From: Leucosporidium creatinivorum
Taxonomy: Eukaryota; Basidiomycota; Microbotryomycetes; Leucosporidiales; Leucosporidiaceae
Reading direction: 5' to 3'
Assembly: GCA_001600635.1 (NCBI GenBank)
Contig: BCKL01000050.1
Span: 1-46,946, forward strand
Length of the DNA: 46,946 bases
Shown: positions 11,099 to 23,496 of the stretch, in pieces
Layout: every line of letters starts with the position of its first letter
Position numbering within the stretch: the stretch's first letter is position 1
The notes under the pieces: model-generated
Databases searched by the model: none
Seen by the model: the letters and a program-made list of their open reading frames with translations, nothing else
What the model was told of the DNA's origin: nothing
Made by a program: the position numbers and the translations under genes

Positions 11099-11378
11099 AG
11101 CTGGGGAGAGGTGGAATACACGGCTTAGCTGGACCATTCTCATCGCCGAGCTTGCGCCGAGTCACCGCTTCGGCTGACTTTACGGTGCTGCAGCGGCCTG
11201 TAGTGCTTTAATACGGCTTGCTGTGCGCTTCCCTATTGCCCTGTAGACGAGCAGCTGGTTTCCTCCCTCGCCGGCCGGACGTGCGCCGAACCCTCGCTCC
11301 TGTCCCTTGAAGAGTCCTCTGCGCGAAAAGCGCACGAGGTGCGGGCCCAAGCTTCGCCTCTGACCACCACATCGAAGC

Positions 11379-12879
11379 ATGGCTCGCTGGACGCTCCCGC
11401 TGATTCTGCTGGCGACTACAGCTCTAGCACAAAGCAGCACTCCAAGCTCGGCCTCCGCCCCCTCTTCAGCAACCTCCAGCCCGACTTCAAAAGCCTCGCT
11501 AATCACGAGCGGGTCGGCCACCGCGTCCAAAAGCTCGAGTTCAATTCCAGCATTTCCTACAGCCAACTCGACCACTACTGGCGCTTCGGATCTCTATCTC
11601 TGGTCTCCGGAGAAGCTCGTCGAGTGCGAAGAGGCGACGTTCGCGTGAGTGTTGTTCGAGAGGTGCGGTAAGACGGGATAGCTGACCAGGCTGCACCCGA
11701 GTAGCTATCGAGGGCCCCCAGTGTCAAAAACTGTGAGTAATGGCTCTCAGTGCTGAAACTCGGCGCTCGGAGCTGACATCCTCCCCGCAGGCGGGCGTTT
11801 ATGTCACGAGTCAGTTCTGCACAGTCGAAGTTCGAGATGGAGCTGAACCATTCTTCCACAGATACGTCGAGCTTTCTCGAGCTGCTGCCTCTCAATGGCC
11901 AGTTCACCTCGCTGACGACGGCCACCTTTTCCTGGCTCGTCGATGTTCCCGCCGGTCTGACGGTCAATGTGCAGATCTGTAAGCCTGTCACTAGGTGGAG
12001 AGACTTCTTGTGCTGATATCTAGCTACGTAGTCGCCAACTACAACGGAAAAACGATCTCGTTCACGAGCAATCCGATTCTGGTCTCGGCGGGCAGTTCGA
12101 CGAGATGTCTGGCCTCGAATGAGGGTGTGTCACCATTCGTGGGCTCGATCGAGCCTCTTGATGGCTAGCAGCTGATCTCTGCGACTCTACAGGCCAGAAC
12201 ACCCAGTCTATCCTATCGTACGCCTCAAGCATCGACCCGGCCTTCTCTTACGCGTAAGCGGACTCAGGCCACTGAGCAACCTCGTTTCTCCGTACATTGT
12301 AAGCTAACCTACTAGATGCTACTAGACCTTCATCAACCGCCGCCGCTGCAGGCTCCAGCACTCCCGTCGGCCGTAAGGAGCTCGCTCGGCGATGATTCGT
12401 TCGCAGGCTGACCTTTGTTCTTCCACAGCCATCGCCGGCGGAGCCATCGGAGGAGTAGCAGCTCTCACCATCGTCGCGTTCGCCCTTTTCTTCTTCAAGC
12501 GACGACTCAACCGCGAGCGTCAACGGAAGCTCACCGCCGAGAATCTCGAGATGGCTTCAAAGGAGGCTTCGCGACCCACGCTAGGACCTCAAACGCGATC
12601 ATACATTAGTGCGCACGCTCCATTGGTACACAGCTCCTCTATGCACTACGCTGAGCATGTGAGTGGTCTCTCACGAGCTCCGCCGCTCGTCGGGCTGACA
12701 TCGCCGAACTTTCGCAGATGACGATGCCAGGATCTCCTCCCCCTCGCACTCTTCACAACGCTTCTCCTCGTCAACCGGGGTGTCCTGGAGCGCCCGGGAC
12801 GGAAGGATTGGAGGATCCTGGTCACTTCCTTGAGCGGTCGCAGCGAGGAAGGGCAGGGCCTCCGGGCAGCGCTCATTGA
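11379..12879 (+). CDS. Secreted-domain, single-pass membrane protein, Ser/Thr-rich
   Basis: Eight exons: 11379-11644, 11705-11732, 11825-11978, 12032-12124, 12193-12253, 12326-12372, 12429-12658, 12718-12879; 346 residues. Residues 1-18 (MARWTLPLILLATTALAQ) form a signal peptide, followed by a Ser/Thr tract likely to be O-glycosylated. A beta-rich ectodomain with paired Cys (LVECEEATFAYRG ... RCLASNEG) resembles the common fungal family whose ectodomain reads like TFSWTGG...V-AGTSVTL. A transmembrane helix at about 219-241 (GGAIGGVAALTIVAFALFFF) is followed by a basic KRRL stop-transfer and a Pro-rich tail of about 100 residues. Exon 3's acceptor is the weak point: CAG at 11824 gives the family-like frame, while a better-placed CAG at 11790 gives another frame that stops at 11982. 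A wall or membrane sensor role is only a guess. Confidence 0.65.
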
Positions 12880-13367
12880 GTGGTGGAAGGAGGAAGGGAC
12901 GTACAGACAGACGGAGTAGAAGGTAGCATGGACTTATTGAACGTAATATTGGGGTGCTTAGCTGGTTTCTGGGTCGCCGCAGCGAGAGAGCTTGATCGCC
13001 GAGCAGTACGAAAGCCGAGATCTGAGCGAGAGGACCCTGAACCAGGCTTGCTGGTTGCAGGGGGTAGCATGCTATCTCTTTTAACTCGTCACACTCGTCG
13101 GATACCTGCAGCACAGCTCAAAGCGGCGAGGAGCTGCAGAAGCAGGGAGTCGAGCTCGGTCGACGATTGCAGGGCTTCAATGTCGCCCAAAGTAGGTTCA
13201 GCTTACTCGATCAGCTCTACAAACACCCTCGCAAACGCCGCGAGCTTGTTACAGCCACCTCTAGTCGACCTCATTCAGCGCGCCAAGCTCGACGCCTCCG
13301 CGAGAAGCGCTCTTTCGCTCCTACTTCGTCGTTACTTTACTACAACTCGACTTCGGGCGGCTCAAGG
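12880..13367. other. Gap before HIR1
   Basis: No coding exon can be supported here. It should hold the 3' end of the membrane-protein gene and the HIR1 promoter and leader. Open frames present have no start context, splice sites or recognisable motifs. Confidence 0.4.
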
Positions 13368-16300
13368 ATGAAGGTTGTCAAGCCCTCATGGGTGCTGCAC
13401 ATCGATGAGGCGTCTCACAACCAGCAGAACGTGACCATCTACACGCTCGCCTTGCACCCGGACGGCTCTCGCCTCGCTACGGGCGGATTAGACACAAAGA
13501 TCAAGATGTGGAGCACTCTACCTATACTGGACGGGACAGTGGAGCAGAACGAAGCTGTGCCAAAGCTACTCTCGACCCTTACCAGTCACTCAGGTGAGCT
13601 GACCTCAAGCAAGCGCGCGTGCTGGAGGCGGGAGAGCTGACCCTCGTCGGATTCTGCTACAGGCGTGGTCATGTGCATGCGCTGGTCTAGCAACGGAACG
13701 TACCTCGCCAGCGGCTCGGACGACAAGATTGTCATGGTCTGGAGTCTCGAGCAGTGAGTCGCGCATTAGAGAGCGGTCAGACGCGTCGCAGGGCTTACAC
13801 ATCGTCTCGCTGCACTGCAGGGGAACTGGAGGCAAAGTCTGGGGATCTACCGAGACTAACGTCGAGAACTGGAAGGCCGTCAGGCGTCTCGTTGGCCATG
13901 ATTCGGGTGAGTCGAAACGCGCTCCCTTGCCGGCGATACAAGAGCTCACCCCTGGTCTACAGATGTCTCTGGAGTCGCCTGGGCACCTGACGATAGCTAC
14001 CTAGCTTCTTCTGGACTCGACGGCGTGATTCTCATCTGGTCTGGGCACGACTTCGGTGAGCCTTCTCAAGCTCGAGCTTCTCCGAGAGCGCTGGCTGACT
14101 CTGCGCTCCATAGGACTCCTTCGCCGCCTCGATGGTCACATGGGATTCGTCAAGGGCATCGTGTTTGATCCTGTCGGCCAGTACCTCGCTTCGCAGGTAA
14201 GTCGGCGCTTCTCACTTCTCCTTGCTCGCGCTAACTCGGTGCTCTGCTGCAGTCCGACGACAACACTCTCAAGATCTGGCGCACCTCCGATTGGCGTATG
14301 CATGCTAGCGTCGCTGAGCCATTCGAGGACGCTCCCAAGACCACCGTCGTCCGGCCAACGTGAGCTTTCGCCGAGTCAACCCTCTCTTGGCTGGCGCTGA
14401 CCTTCCCTCTTGCAGCTGGTCGCCCGAAGGCACTCACATCGTCACGCCCAACTCGATGAACGGACCTGTCTTTGTCGCTGCCGTCATCGACCGAGCCACC
14501 TTCAAGTCCAACAACTCGATGGTCGGCCATTCGAACATTGTCGAGGTCGCCGCAAGTCGTTCCTCACCTTTCTCGCAGACGATTAGGCGCTGATACTTCC
14601 ATCACAGGCCTTCAACCCCCTCATCTTCCTTCGCGATCCCAAGGGGCCAGTCACTGGCGCCAACTTCTGCACCCTCCTCGCCCTCTCGGCCGGCAGCAGC
14701 ATCTCGATTTGGGTCACCAGCCAGAGCCAGCCGCTCGTAGTCCTCGACGACGTCTTTGATCGCGACATCCTCGATCTCTCTTGGTACGTAGTTCTGCGCG
14801 CACTCAGCGACGCCCGCTGACTTCCTCGCTCGCAGGTCTGGCGACGGCACTCAGCTTTGGGCCTGCTCCTCCGAGGGTCACGTCTCGGCCTTCACCTTCG
14901 CCATCTCCGAGTTTGGCACTCCCATTCCTGCCGGTACCAAGGAGAGCTTCTTCGCCTCCAACTATGGCGTCCAGCCTCGAGCTCGCCCCGCCCTCACCGC
15001 TCAGTCGAGTTCGAGCTCCCTCGGCGGAGCTGGAGCCGGTACGCTCGCTCAGCCTAACAAGCTCATGGCGAGGAAAGGACCCGGCGCCAAACGTCCTCGC
15101 GCCATTGTACCTACTCCCCTGCAGCAGGTCCAACAGCAGCAGCTCCCGCCGAACGGCTACCCTGGCATGGGAGCGCCGGCCGCCGCCAACCCTTTCGCCG
15201 CCCCCCAGCCCATCGCTACCAATCCTTTCGCCGCTGCCCCCATCCAGCCTGCACCGAATCACTTCCAGTCCGCTCCCACTCAGTTCCAGCCCGCTCCACA
15301 CCAGTTCCAGCCCGCCGCCAACCCCTTCCAATCCGCTCCCACCTTCAACGCTCCGCCGCCTCCCAACGCCGGCTGGGGAGGCGCCATCCCTCAGACTCTG
15401 CCTCCCGTCGTCCACCAAATCCAAGCACAAGCTCAAGCTGGACCAGGACCAGCGACATCCAAGAAGCGCAAGGCTCCTACCAACGCCTCGACGGCCGAGC
15501 AGTCGGAGCAGGAGGACCTCTACTACGACGATGGCCCCGGCGTGCCCGGTTATGGCTCGCACCCTCGTCTTTCGAGCGCGCCTTATCGCGAGTCGGGATC
15601 GACGCTCGGTCAAGGAAGGAAGCGCGATGCTCCTGCCGAGCTGAGGGTGCTCAGGCCGATCTACGCACCGAGGGAACGGGAGGTCACGTTCGAGGTGACA
15701 AACCAGGAGAGTCCCGCGGAGGAGGAGGGCATCAGGGTGCTCGCTGCCCCTGCCGTCAAGACGTTCGGAACGCTAAAGGTCGAGGATAGCGATGCCAAGG
15801 ATACGTTCGAGTGGAGGAACTTTGGCGAGGGCGAGAGTGAGTATTTTCGCTGTCATTCTGCTCGCTCGGCGCCGATAGCTGAGACTTCATCTTCACTCCA
15901 GGCAAAGGCACGGCCGAGGTGTCTGTATCGACTACCAGCAAGACGCTCTGGGTCGACTACCTGCCGCACTACGTCGTCGTGGCCGCTGGCAGCCCTTCCT
16001 TCGCCGCCGTCTCGCTCGAGGATGGCTCGCTCGTCGTCTACTCGCCCACCGGTCGCAGGTGAGCTCTATTGCTGTCTTCTGGGCGTAGATCCTATCGCTC
16101 ACACGCCTCATTCCCGAACAGGCTCCTACCGACGCTCGTCCTCGACTCGACTTGCTCCTTCCTCGAAGCTGAGGGAGCTTACCTCATGGCCATCACCGCG
16201 CTCGGCACCCTCTCCGTCTGGAATACGAGCACCAAGAAGGCCGTCTTCCCTCCTCTCCCCGTCGCCTCTCTCCTCTCCGCCTCTGCCACTCCCACCGACT

Positions 16301-17297
16301 CTCACCCCACCATCACCACCTCCGCGCTCCTCCCCAACGGCGCTCCCGTTCTCTCACTCTCATCCGGCTCGACCCACTCGTACGATGTCGATCTGTGCGC
16401 CTGGGTCACCATCAGCGACACTTGGTGGAGCAAGGGCAGCGACTTCTGGGAAGGCAGGCGCAGCAAGTCCAACTCGAGCTCGGCGGGAGCAAGGGGAGCT
16501 GTTCGCACCATTGAGGCGGCCATCAACGAGGTGGTGGTCAACTCGCTCGGCTTGGATCCCGACGAGTCGAGCTCGAGTGAGGAAGAATCGAGCGATGAGG
16601 ACGAGGACGAGGACGACGAGGAGGTGGAGGAGACCGAGGTGGAAGAGACGGCCGAAGAGGGCGACGCCGAGATGGCGGATGGGGAGAAGAAGCCCACGAG
16701 CAAGGACAAGGGCAAGGGCAAGGCGGTGGCCGTGGTCAAGAAGGGCAAGGAGAAGAAGGAGAAGGCTCCCAAGCGCAAGAGGAGGAGAAAGACTATCCCC
16801 GAAGGCGAGGCCGAGGAGGAGGTCGGCGACAAGGGCATGAAGCGCGTGGCGATGAGCTTGGCGCATCTCGAGGTTCGCATGAAGGCCGCCGTCACCCTCG
16901 ACTCGCCCGCCGAGTATCGCACTTTCCTCAGCGCCTACGCCAGGAAGCTCAGCGAGGAGAGCATTCGCAACAAGGCCGAGGAGCTGCTCAAGGAGCTGAT
17001 GGGTCCCATCTACTAGTGAGCACCTTGCTGCTACTTCTCCAGTCATTCGCTGACCGCTCCGAACTCTTCTACAGCCGCCCCGACAAGAAGGACGACTGGA
17101 GTCCGACCATTCTCGGCTTGAACAAGCGCGATCTGGTCAAGGATGTCATCAAAGAGCTCGGTTCGTCTCGGCTTTAATTTTCCACTCTACGAAACTATAT
17201 GCTGACTCCTCCGCCGTCCCTTACAGCCCGCACCCGCTCCTTCTCGAGCCTCTGCTCCGAGTACAACGACTTGCTCAAGAAGCTCGCGGCGGCCTAA
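13368..17297 (+). CDS. HIR1: Histone H3-H4 chaperone HIR1 (HIRA)
   Basis: Thirteen exons: 13368-13593, 13663-13753, 13821-13906, 13963-14055, 14114-14196, 14253-14359, 14416-14551, 14608-14783, 14836-15836, 15902-16058, 16122-17015, 17075-17160, 17227-17297; 1068 residues. HIRA-type proteins deposit H3-H4 independently of replication and repress histone genes. MKVVKPSWVLHID is the diagnostic N-terminus; WD40 repeats fill about 1-360 (SGSDDKIVMVW, SSGLDGVILIW, SQSDDNTLKIW). A Pro/Gln/Ala/Phe-rich linker follows (about 410-520), then a basic B-domain-like stretch (LRVLRPIYAPRERE), then the HIRA C-terminal domain (about 690-1065). That domain is split by an acidic then Lys/Arg-rich insert at about 865-945. 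Intron 7 (14552-14607) has a GC donor (GCAAGT). The next gene, UTP21, starts 200 nt downstream. Confidence 0.93.
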
Positions 17298-17497
17298 AGT
17301 GTAGTGCGATTGGGTTTGAAAGGGTTCTCGGTACGACTCGACATGCAACGAGCTCTTGATTTGTTGTACTCGATCAGACAGAACACGACTTGCGAAACTG
17401 ACTTTGGCGCGGAGCTGACCTCTGCGAAAAGTCAAGGAGCCGGCTTCCCCTCCTCCAACTTTCCTCGTCACCTCTCTTCGACTCGTTACGGACCAGG

Positions 17498-20400
17498 ATG
17501 AGCGCTGTAGCACGACCTACAAAGCGTGCGCGCACCCAACCGGTCGCTTCCACCTCTTCTGCTGCTGTAAAGCCCAAACGCGAGGGACTCTTTGCGCCTT
17601 TCCGCTCCTTGGGCCATGTCACGACCGGCGTTCCGTTCGTGGTCATCTCCAAGAGCTCCAAATTCCTGGAAACGCCTGCCATGACGGTAGTCACTAGCAT
17701 GGGCACCAACTGGGCAATGTGGGACGGCCAGAACTTGCGCTTGATGTTTGTTGGTGCGTCTTTCCGAGCTTCTGTACCTCGGCGCAGAAGAGCTGACGCC
17801 CCCATGTACTACAGGACCTGATATGGGAGCACCCATTACCTCGCTCGCCATGTCGATGGACTCGGTTTTCGCCGCCGCTGGCAACTTTGTTGGCCGTTAC
17901 GTTCGCGGCAAGGAGATTGAGCGGTTCGTTCTGGCGGGAGCCAGGAACAACTCGGACGACTCGGACAGCGACAGCGATGCATCCTCGAGCTCCTCCAGCT
18001 CGAGCAGCAGCGACGACAGCGATTCGGACTCGGACATGGACGACGACGAGGTCTCCCCCATCGCCGAGACGATCGCTTCCCTCACCCTCTTCGGCACTAC
18101 TCTCGTCGGTCTCTCCTCCACCGGCAAGCGCATGCACATCTGGGACATCCCTCCCTACGTCAAGCCGGCCTCCAAGGACCCTCTCGCCAACGGCGCCGAG
18201 TCCGAGGCTGCTGCCCCTTCCTCCGCTTCCAAGTCCATCACTCCCTACGCTACCCTTGACTTCCCCGCTGGATTCACCGCTACCAAGGTCGTGCACCCCG
18301 CCAGCTACCTCAACAAGATTGTTGTAGGTAGCAAGGAGGGAGAGCTTGCCGTTTGGAACGTCCGAACTGGGTGCGTTCGGCCGTCTCGCTGAGAAGAGGG
18401 ATCATGCTGACCTCCTGAGTATACAGCACTCTCATCCACACCTTCCCCGCTACTTCCCTTGTCTCCCTCACCGCTCCCTCCCCCATCACTGCCCTCACTC
18501 AATCCCCCGCCATCGACGTTCTCGGAGTTGGACTCGCCAGCGGAGCTTGCATCCTGTTCGATGTACGGATAGGCGAGGTGCTTGGCAAAGTCAGGCTGGA
18601 AGGAGAGGGACACGGAGAGGTCGTCGGTGTTGGGTTCAGGAATGGTCGGTCGCCGGCAGCCGAGTTGCGAAATCCGAGTGCTGACTCTCTCTTTCGCAGA
18701 CGATATCGGGCAAACCCTCGCTGTCACCTCTTCGACCGGTCACATTGCTCTCTTCGACCTCGCCGCCAAGATGCGCCTCCTGCATCTCGTTCGTGCCGCT
18801 CACGAGGGACCTGTCGGCGGTCTGGAGTGGCTCGCCGGGCAGCCCTTGATGATGACGAGTGGTTCGGACAACTCGCTCAAGGTGAGTTATCTTCTCGACA
18901 ACTGTATCAAGCTTCCAGCTAACCTCTCGCGATCAACAGCAATGGCTCTTCGACTCGCCTTCGTCCGCCCCTCGTCTGCTCAAGCAGCGATCTGGTCACC
19001 ACGCCCCTCCTCATCTCGTTCGCTACTACGGCGACGACGGAAAGGCGATCCTCACCGCTGGAGCCGACCATGCTCTGCGCTATACGAGCGTCGTCCGCGA
19101 CTCGCGAGGCTACGAGCTCAGTCAGGGTGAGTTTCCGCTCTCGGTGTTGTCTGAGCTGCTGCTGAGTCTTCTGCTCGAACAGGATCCATTGCCAAGAAGG
19201 CCAACCACCTCGGCGTCAAGCCCTCTTCCCTCAAGCTTCCTCTCATCACCAGCCTTTCCTACTCGACCGCTCGCTCCAAGGACTGGGACGACGTCGTGAC
19301 CGCTTCGCAAGGAGAAGGACTCGGTCGGAGCTGGAGTGTACAGGGCAAGAGGGTCGGAAAGTGGACTCTGCAAGCTGGTGGACCCGCCAAGGTGCGTCTC
19401 GCTCTCCCCTCGTCTCTCGTCGCTGAAAGCTAACCCGGATTCCCCTGGCAGACGACGGCCGTGACCGCTTGCGGCAACTTTGGACTCGTCGGTACCGGCA
19501 CGGGAGAGGTCGTCATGTTCAACATGCAGTCCGGCTTGAAGCGGAAGGTGTTCAAGGTGCCGCATGGAGGAGTAGGAGACGTCCGAGGCAAGCACGTTAC
19601 CGGCATCGCCATCGACGCTCTCAACCGCTGCGTCGTCGTCTCGACTCTCAAGGGAGCTCTTCATGTGCGTTGCGCCTCCTTCGAGCTCGTCTCCGCCGAA
19701 GCTGACCCGCCCTCCTTCCGCAGTTCTTCGATTTCCAGATGATGAAGCTCGTCGCCACCCTCACCCTCCCTGCATCCATCACCTCCATCCTTCTCCAACG
19801 CGAGAACAACCTCCTCGCTGTCACCTGCGACGACCTTACCGTCAAGGTCATCGATATCGAGACTCGCCGAGTCGTTCGTGAACTGCACGGCTCGCGAGGT
19901 CAAATCCTCGATGTCGTGAGTTTGCTCGCTCTTCAGCTTTCAACTGGCTCGAGCTGATCCTCTTCTTCTTCCTGCAGGCCTTCTCTCCCGACTCTCGCTG
20001 GATCATCACCGCCTCGCAAGACTCGATCATCCGCACCTTCGACGTCCCCACCGGCAACCTCGTCGACGCCTTCCGCACTCCCTCAGTCGCCACCTCCCTC
20101 TCCTTCTCCCCCACCTCCGACTTCCTCGCCACCTCCCACGTCGACAGCGTCGGCGTCTACCTCTGGGCCAACCGCGCCCAGTTCTCCGAGGTCTCCCTTC
20201 GCTCGTTCGTCGAGGAGGATATGGAGGATGTCGCGCTTCCCACAGTGCAGGGACTCGGCGCGGATGATAGCTTGGAGGAGCTCAAGGCGCCCGTTCGGTG
20301 GGAGGACATCCAGCCTTACACCACCCCGGATCAGCTCTCTGAGGAGCTGTTGACCCTCTCGCTTATGCCTCGGTCGCGTTGGCAGACGCTGCTGAATCTC

Positions 20401-21085
20401 GAGACCATCAAGGTGCGTTTTGTTCGTCTTTGCTTTTCTCTGCAGCGCTAACATTCTCTCTCCACATCGCACAGCAACGCAACAAGCCAAAAGAGGCGCC
20501 CAAGGCCCCCGAGAGGGCTCCCTTCTTCCTCCCCACCCTCCCCGGCGTAGACCAGCGCTTCGACTTTGGCACGGGCAAGGATGGCGAGGCGAATGGAGGA
20601 CCGACCGAGGAGAACAAGAAGCGGCGGTTGGATATCGGAGCCGCGAGCGTGGAAACCGAGTTTGTGAGGAGGTTGCAGGCTGAGGATATCGAAGGAGATT
20701 GTGAGTTCTGCTCGCTTATCGAGTGGGAGTAGCGCTTGCTGATTCCCTTACCGCATCAGACCAAACTTTCTTCGAGTACCTCAAGGCTCTCTCACCCTCA
20801 GCCACCGATCTCGAACTCCGCTCCCTCACGACCCTCCCCGAGCTAAACGCCTTCCTCCACTCCCTCTCGCAACGCCTCTCCTCGCACAAGGACTTTGAAG
20901 CCGTGCAGACCTTCCTCGCCTACTTCCTACGCATTCACGGCGACGTGCTGGTGCAGAACGTCGAACTGAGGGACGAGATGCTCGCGATTCAGGAGAAGCA
21001 GAAGAAGGAGGCTGGGAGGTTGATGGACTTGACGCATTATGCGTTGGGAACGTTGGCGTTCTTGAGGAGTACGCCGATAGCTTAG
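17498..21085 (+). CDS. UTP21: U3 snoRNP / SSU processome WD40 protein UTP21 (WDR36)
   Basis: Eleven exons: 17498-17753, 17815-18370, 18427-18644, 18700-18881, 18940-19126, 19183-19391, 19452-19664, 19724-19915, 19978-20412, 20475-20700, 20760-21085; 999 residues. UTP21 acts in the nucleolus in 18S rRNA processing as part of the UTP-B complex. The N-terminus carries SLGHVTTGVPFV and the tandem beta-propellers run to about 690 (CGNFGLVGTGTGEVVMFNMQ, FSPDSRWIITASQDS). The C-terminal Utp21 domain (about 740-999) ends in an all-helical segment. A Ser/Asp tract (about 130-164) interrupts an early propeller blade, a probable CK2-type phosphorylation patch. Intron 3 starts with the uncommon GTCGGT. 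All exon phases close. Confidence 0.93.
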
Positions 21086-21388
21086 GTGGAGTTGTAGCGC
21101 TAGAGCGGGACTTGCAAAGCAGCGAGTCGACGAACACCGAGCTTTGAGATGAGAGGAAAGAAGAGCAGGGGATCTTCGAGCTTCGCGAGCTGCCAAGGCT
21201 GACCTGGCTGTACGGCAAACCACCTTCAATTATCGTTATACAACGCCCGCATCAACCTACGAATCCTCCTCGCCCGAAGCGCTTTCGCCCCTCCTCCCGT
21301 CACATCAATCTCCCATTGGCGATCTGTAGCGATCTAGGGAGCGGTCAGCGAAGGGTCCTCACCTCGTTCGCTCCGCACAGCCCTCAAC
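21086..21388. other. Convergent gap UTP21 / ATG18
   Basis: This is the space between the 3' ends of UTP21 (plus) and ATG18 (minus). It should contain both polyadenylation regions; no gene is visible. Confidence 0.5.
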
Positions 21389-23496
21389 TCAGACTTGCCC
21401 ATTCGACTCGTCGCCCAAGAGCGAGTAGCTCTTCTGCAAGACACACTCGCCGCCGTTCTCCAGGTCGATGGCGTACGAGTAGAAGAGCCCTTCCGAGGTG
21501 ATGACCATGACTTGTGGGGTGGTGCTGTTGTGGTGTAGAGTCGGAGCGAGGTGAGGTGAGGGCCGAAGTGAGGAAGAGGTTAGCGCCAGCTCCGTGAGGA
21601 GCAGCGGGACAGGAAAAGGACCCACCTGCTCAAAGCGACGACGCTCTTAACTCCAGCAGTAGGAAGCTTGAGGAAAGCGAAATCTCGTTGCGGGTCCCAC
21701 AAGCCCGTTACTGCGCCGGGGAGGAAGCCGCCGACCGAGCCTGCCAAACCACGGCCGATGTGCATGGACTTGCGGCGGATGGATCCTCTGTTGAGAGCGA
21801 GGATGAACAGATAGCGAGAAGACGTCAGCACAAGAAAAGATGAAGGAGGGCGAGTAGGCAAGACGAACCCTACGCCCCCGTCATTCTTCTTGCCGTCAAT
21901 GAACGCCTCATACCCTCCCACCTGCCCCTCCGTCGCCTCCCTCGTATTATACCTCCCGGCAGCACCTACGTCATCATCGAAATCACTAACGCTCGTCCCC
22001 CTGATACTCCTCCCCGCCGCTCCAGCCGAACCACTCTTGGCGAGCTTGAAGATGTGGACCGTCTCCGTGTCGCTTGACACGCAAAGTAGGGTGGAAGTAG
22101 CGTTGAAGGAGATGGAGTAGATCTTGGCGGGGTAGCTCCCCCTCCTGAACTCGTGCACCCGATCCCCATTCGGGAGGGTAAAGACCCGAATCACCGTCCC
22201 CTTGTCACTCGCCGTCGCGAGCAGGGTGCCCGAGGCGTTGAGCGCGATGAAGGCGATGGGCGATTTGTGCGCTTGGATGATGTTGGTGACGGAGAGGGAG
22301 ACGGCGTCGAATAGGAGCACGTCGCCGGCGGATTGGGGTGAGGTGGAGGGTGGGGCGGCGGGCGGTGTGGAGGTGTAGGCGGCTGAGGAGGTGGGGAGAG
22401 GGGAAGGGTAGGCGAGGTAGGAGTTTTCGGAGGAGGGGGAGAGGGCGCAGATGGCTGTTTGGGGGCAGGACTAGAGTCAGCTTCGGCGATGGTCTCAGGG
22501 CCCCGCTGATCGTCTCCTGAAGACCCGAAACTCACCCTGGGGGTTCGGACTCGTCTCAATCTCGTGCAAGAGCTTCATGTTGGAGATGTCGTAGACGTAG
22601 ATGCGCTCCTCGAGGACGACGACCAACCTCCGTCGGTTGAGCTTGACGGCGAGGATGGTGGTAGGGAACGTGAGCTCGCAGATGGTAGATTGACGCTGTT
22701 GTTGTAGCAGAGTCTGAGGGTCAGCTCGGCTCTGGGGCCTTATAGAGCAGCAGAGCAGCGCACCTTCGTGTTGATGATCTGCAGCCGCCTGGTCGAGGAC
22801 TGGGGGCGATCTCCTGCGCCAACGAGGGCTACGAGTGAGGTACAGAAGAGCATCTCGACGATTGAAGTGGCGCCATCGCCTAGTAGAGGTTGGAGAGGAA
22901 TGAGCGGAAGGGGGAAGGGGAGCGAGCAGCGAATGTCAGCAAGTCACGTCGACGACTAGGGATGAGCTGTGAGCTGTAGGTCAATATGGCGCCTTCCCCT
23001 GTCCTTACTTCTGTCCGCTCTCCCACTGTAGTCCTCCGCTGCTCACTCTTACAGCTCGACGCTGCTTTGACCAGCCCCACCTGGCGCTCAGACTGTCTGC
23101 TGTAATCTTGTACTCACTCTTGCCGTAGACTTTGCCGAATGGGTCGCAATTGGTGATAGTGTATCCTCTCCGTGTGCCCGTAGAAATGCACCTGCAGGGC
23201 AGCGAGTGAGAGGACGAGTCGAGCGTGAGGAGGGGCGAGCGCAGGTGGAGCAAGAGGGCGTCGTAGGGCGTGAGAGGTACAGAATTGGCGTGAGGAGAGC
23301 AAAGAGGATAGGGTCAGTCTCCTGCTGTGCTGCAGTCACCCTCGTCCTACCAGCGCTTCGCCAGCCGACTTGCGCCTGCTGACGCCTCCCCCTCGTGCTC
23401 TGTTGTAGCTCATCATGAGACTCACGTGTGGTCTTGGTTGAAGTTGACTGCTAGTAAATCTGGATTGCTCTTGATCCCTCCTCGAGCAGCGCTCAT
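21389..23496 (-). CDS. ATG18: Autophagy PROPPIN ATG18
   Basis: Seven exons on the minus strand: 23496-23426, 23191-23118, 22879-22764, 22695-22536, 22454-21869, 21787-21626, 21524-21389; 434 residues. ATG18 binds PI3P and PI(3,5)P2, works in autophagosome formation and vacuole homeostasis, and partners ATG2. The N-terminal blade reads NFNQDHTCISTGT; then come [15 protein letters not shown] and [19 protein letters not shown], closely matching known ATG18 proteins. The lipid-binding FRRG lies at about 243-246. A Gly/Asp loop and GSIRRKSMH follow the sixth blade. The 81-nt intron at 21788-21868 contains no stop and keeps frame, so its retention would add 27 residues. It is tail-to-tail with UTP21. 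Confidence 0.95.

Noticed and set aside
14804-17046. Long minus-strand open frames under HIR1
   Set aside because: GC-rich third positions keep antisense frames open; the plus-strand HIRA homology explains the region.
18645-18699. GTCGGT donor in UTP21 as a possible model error
   Set aside because: The donor is unusual, but the joined sequence (FRNDDIGQTLAV) and phases fit, and a CTGAC branch precedes the acceptor.
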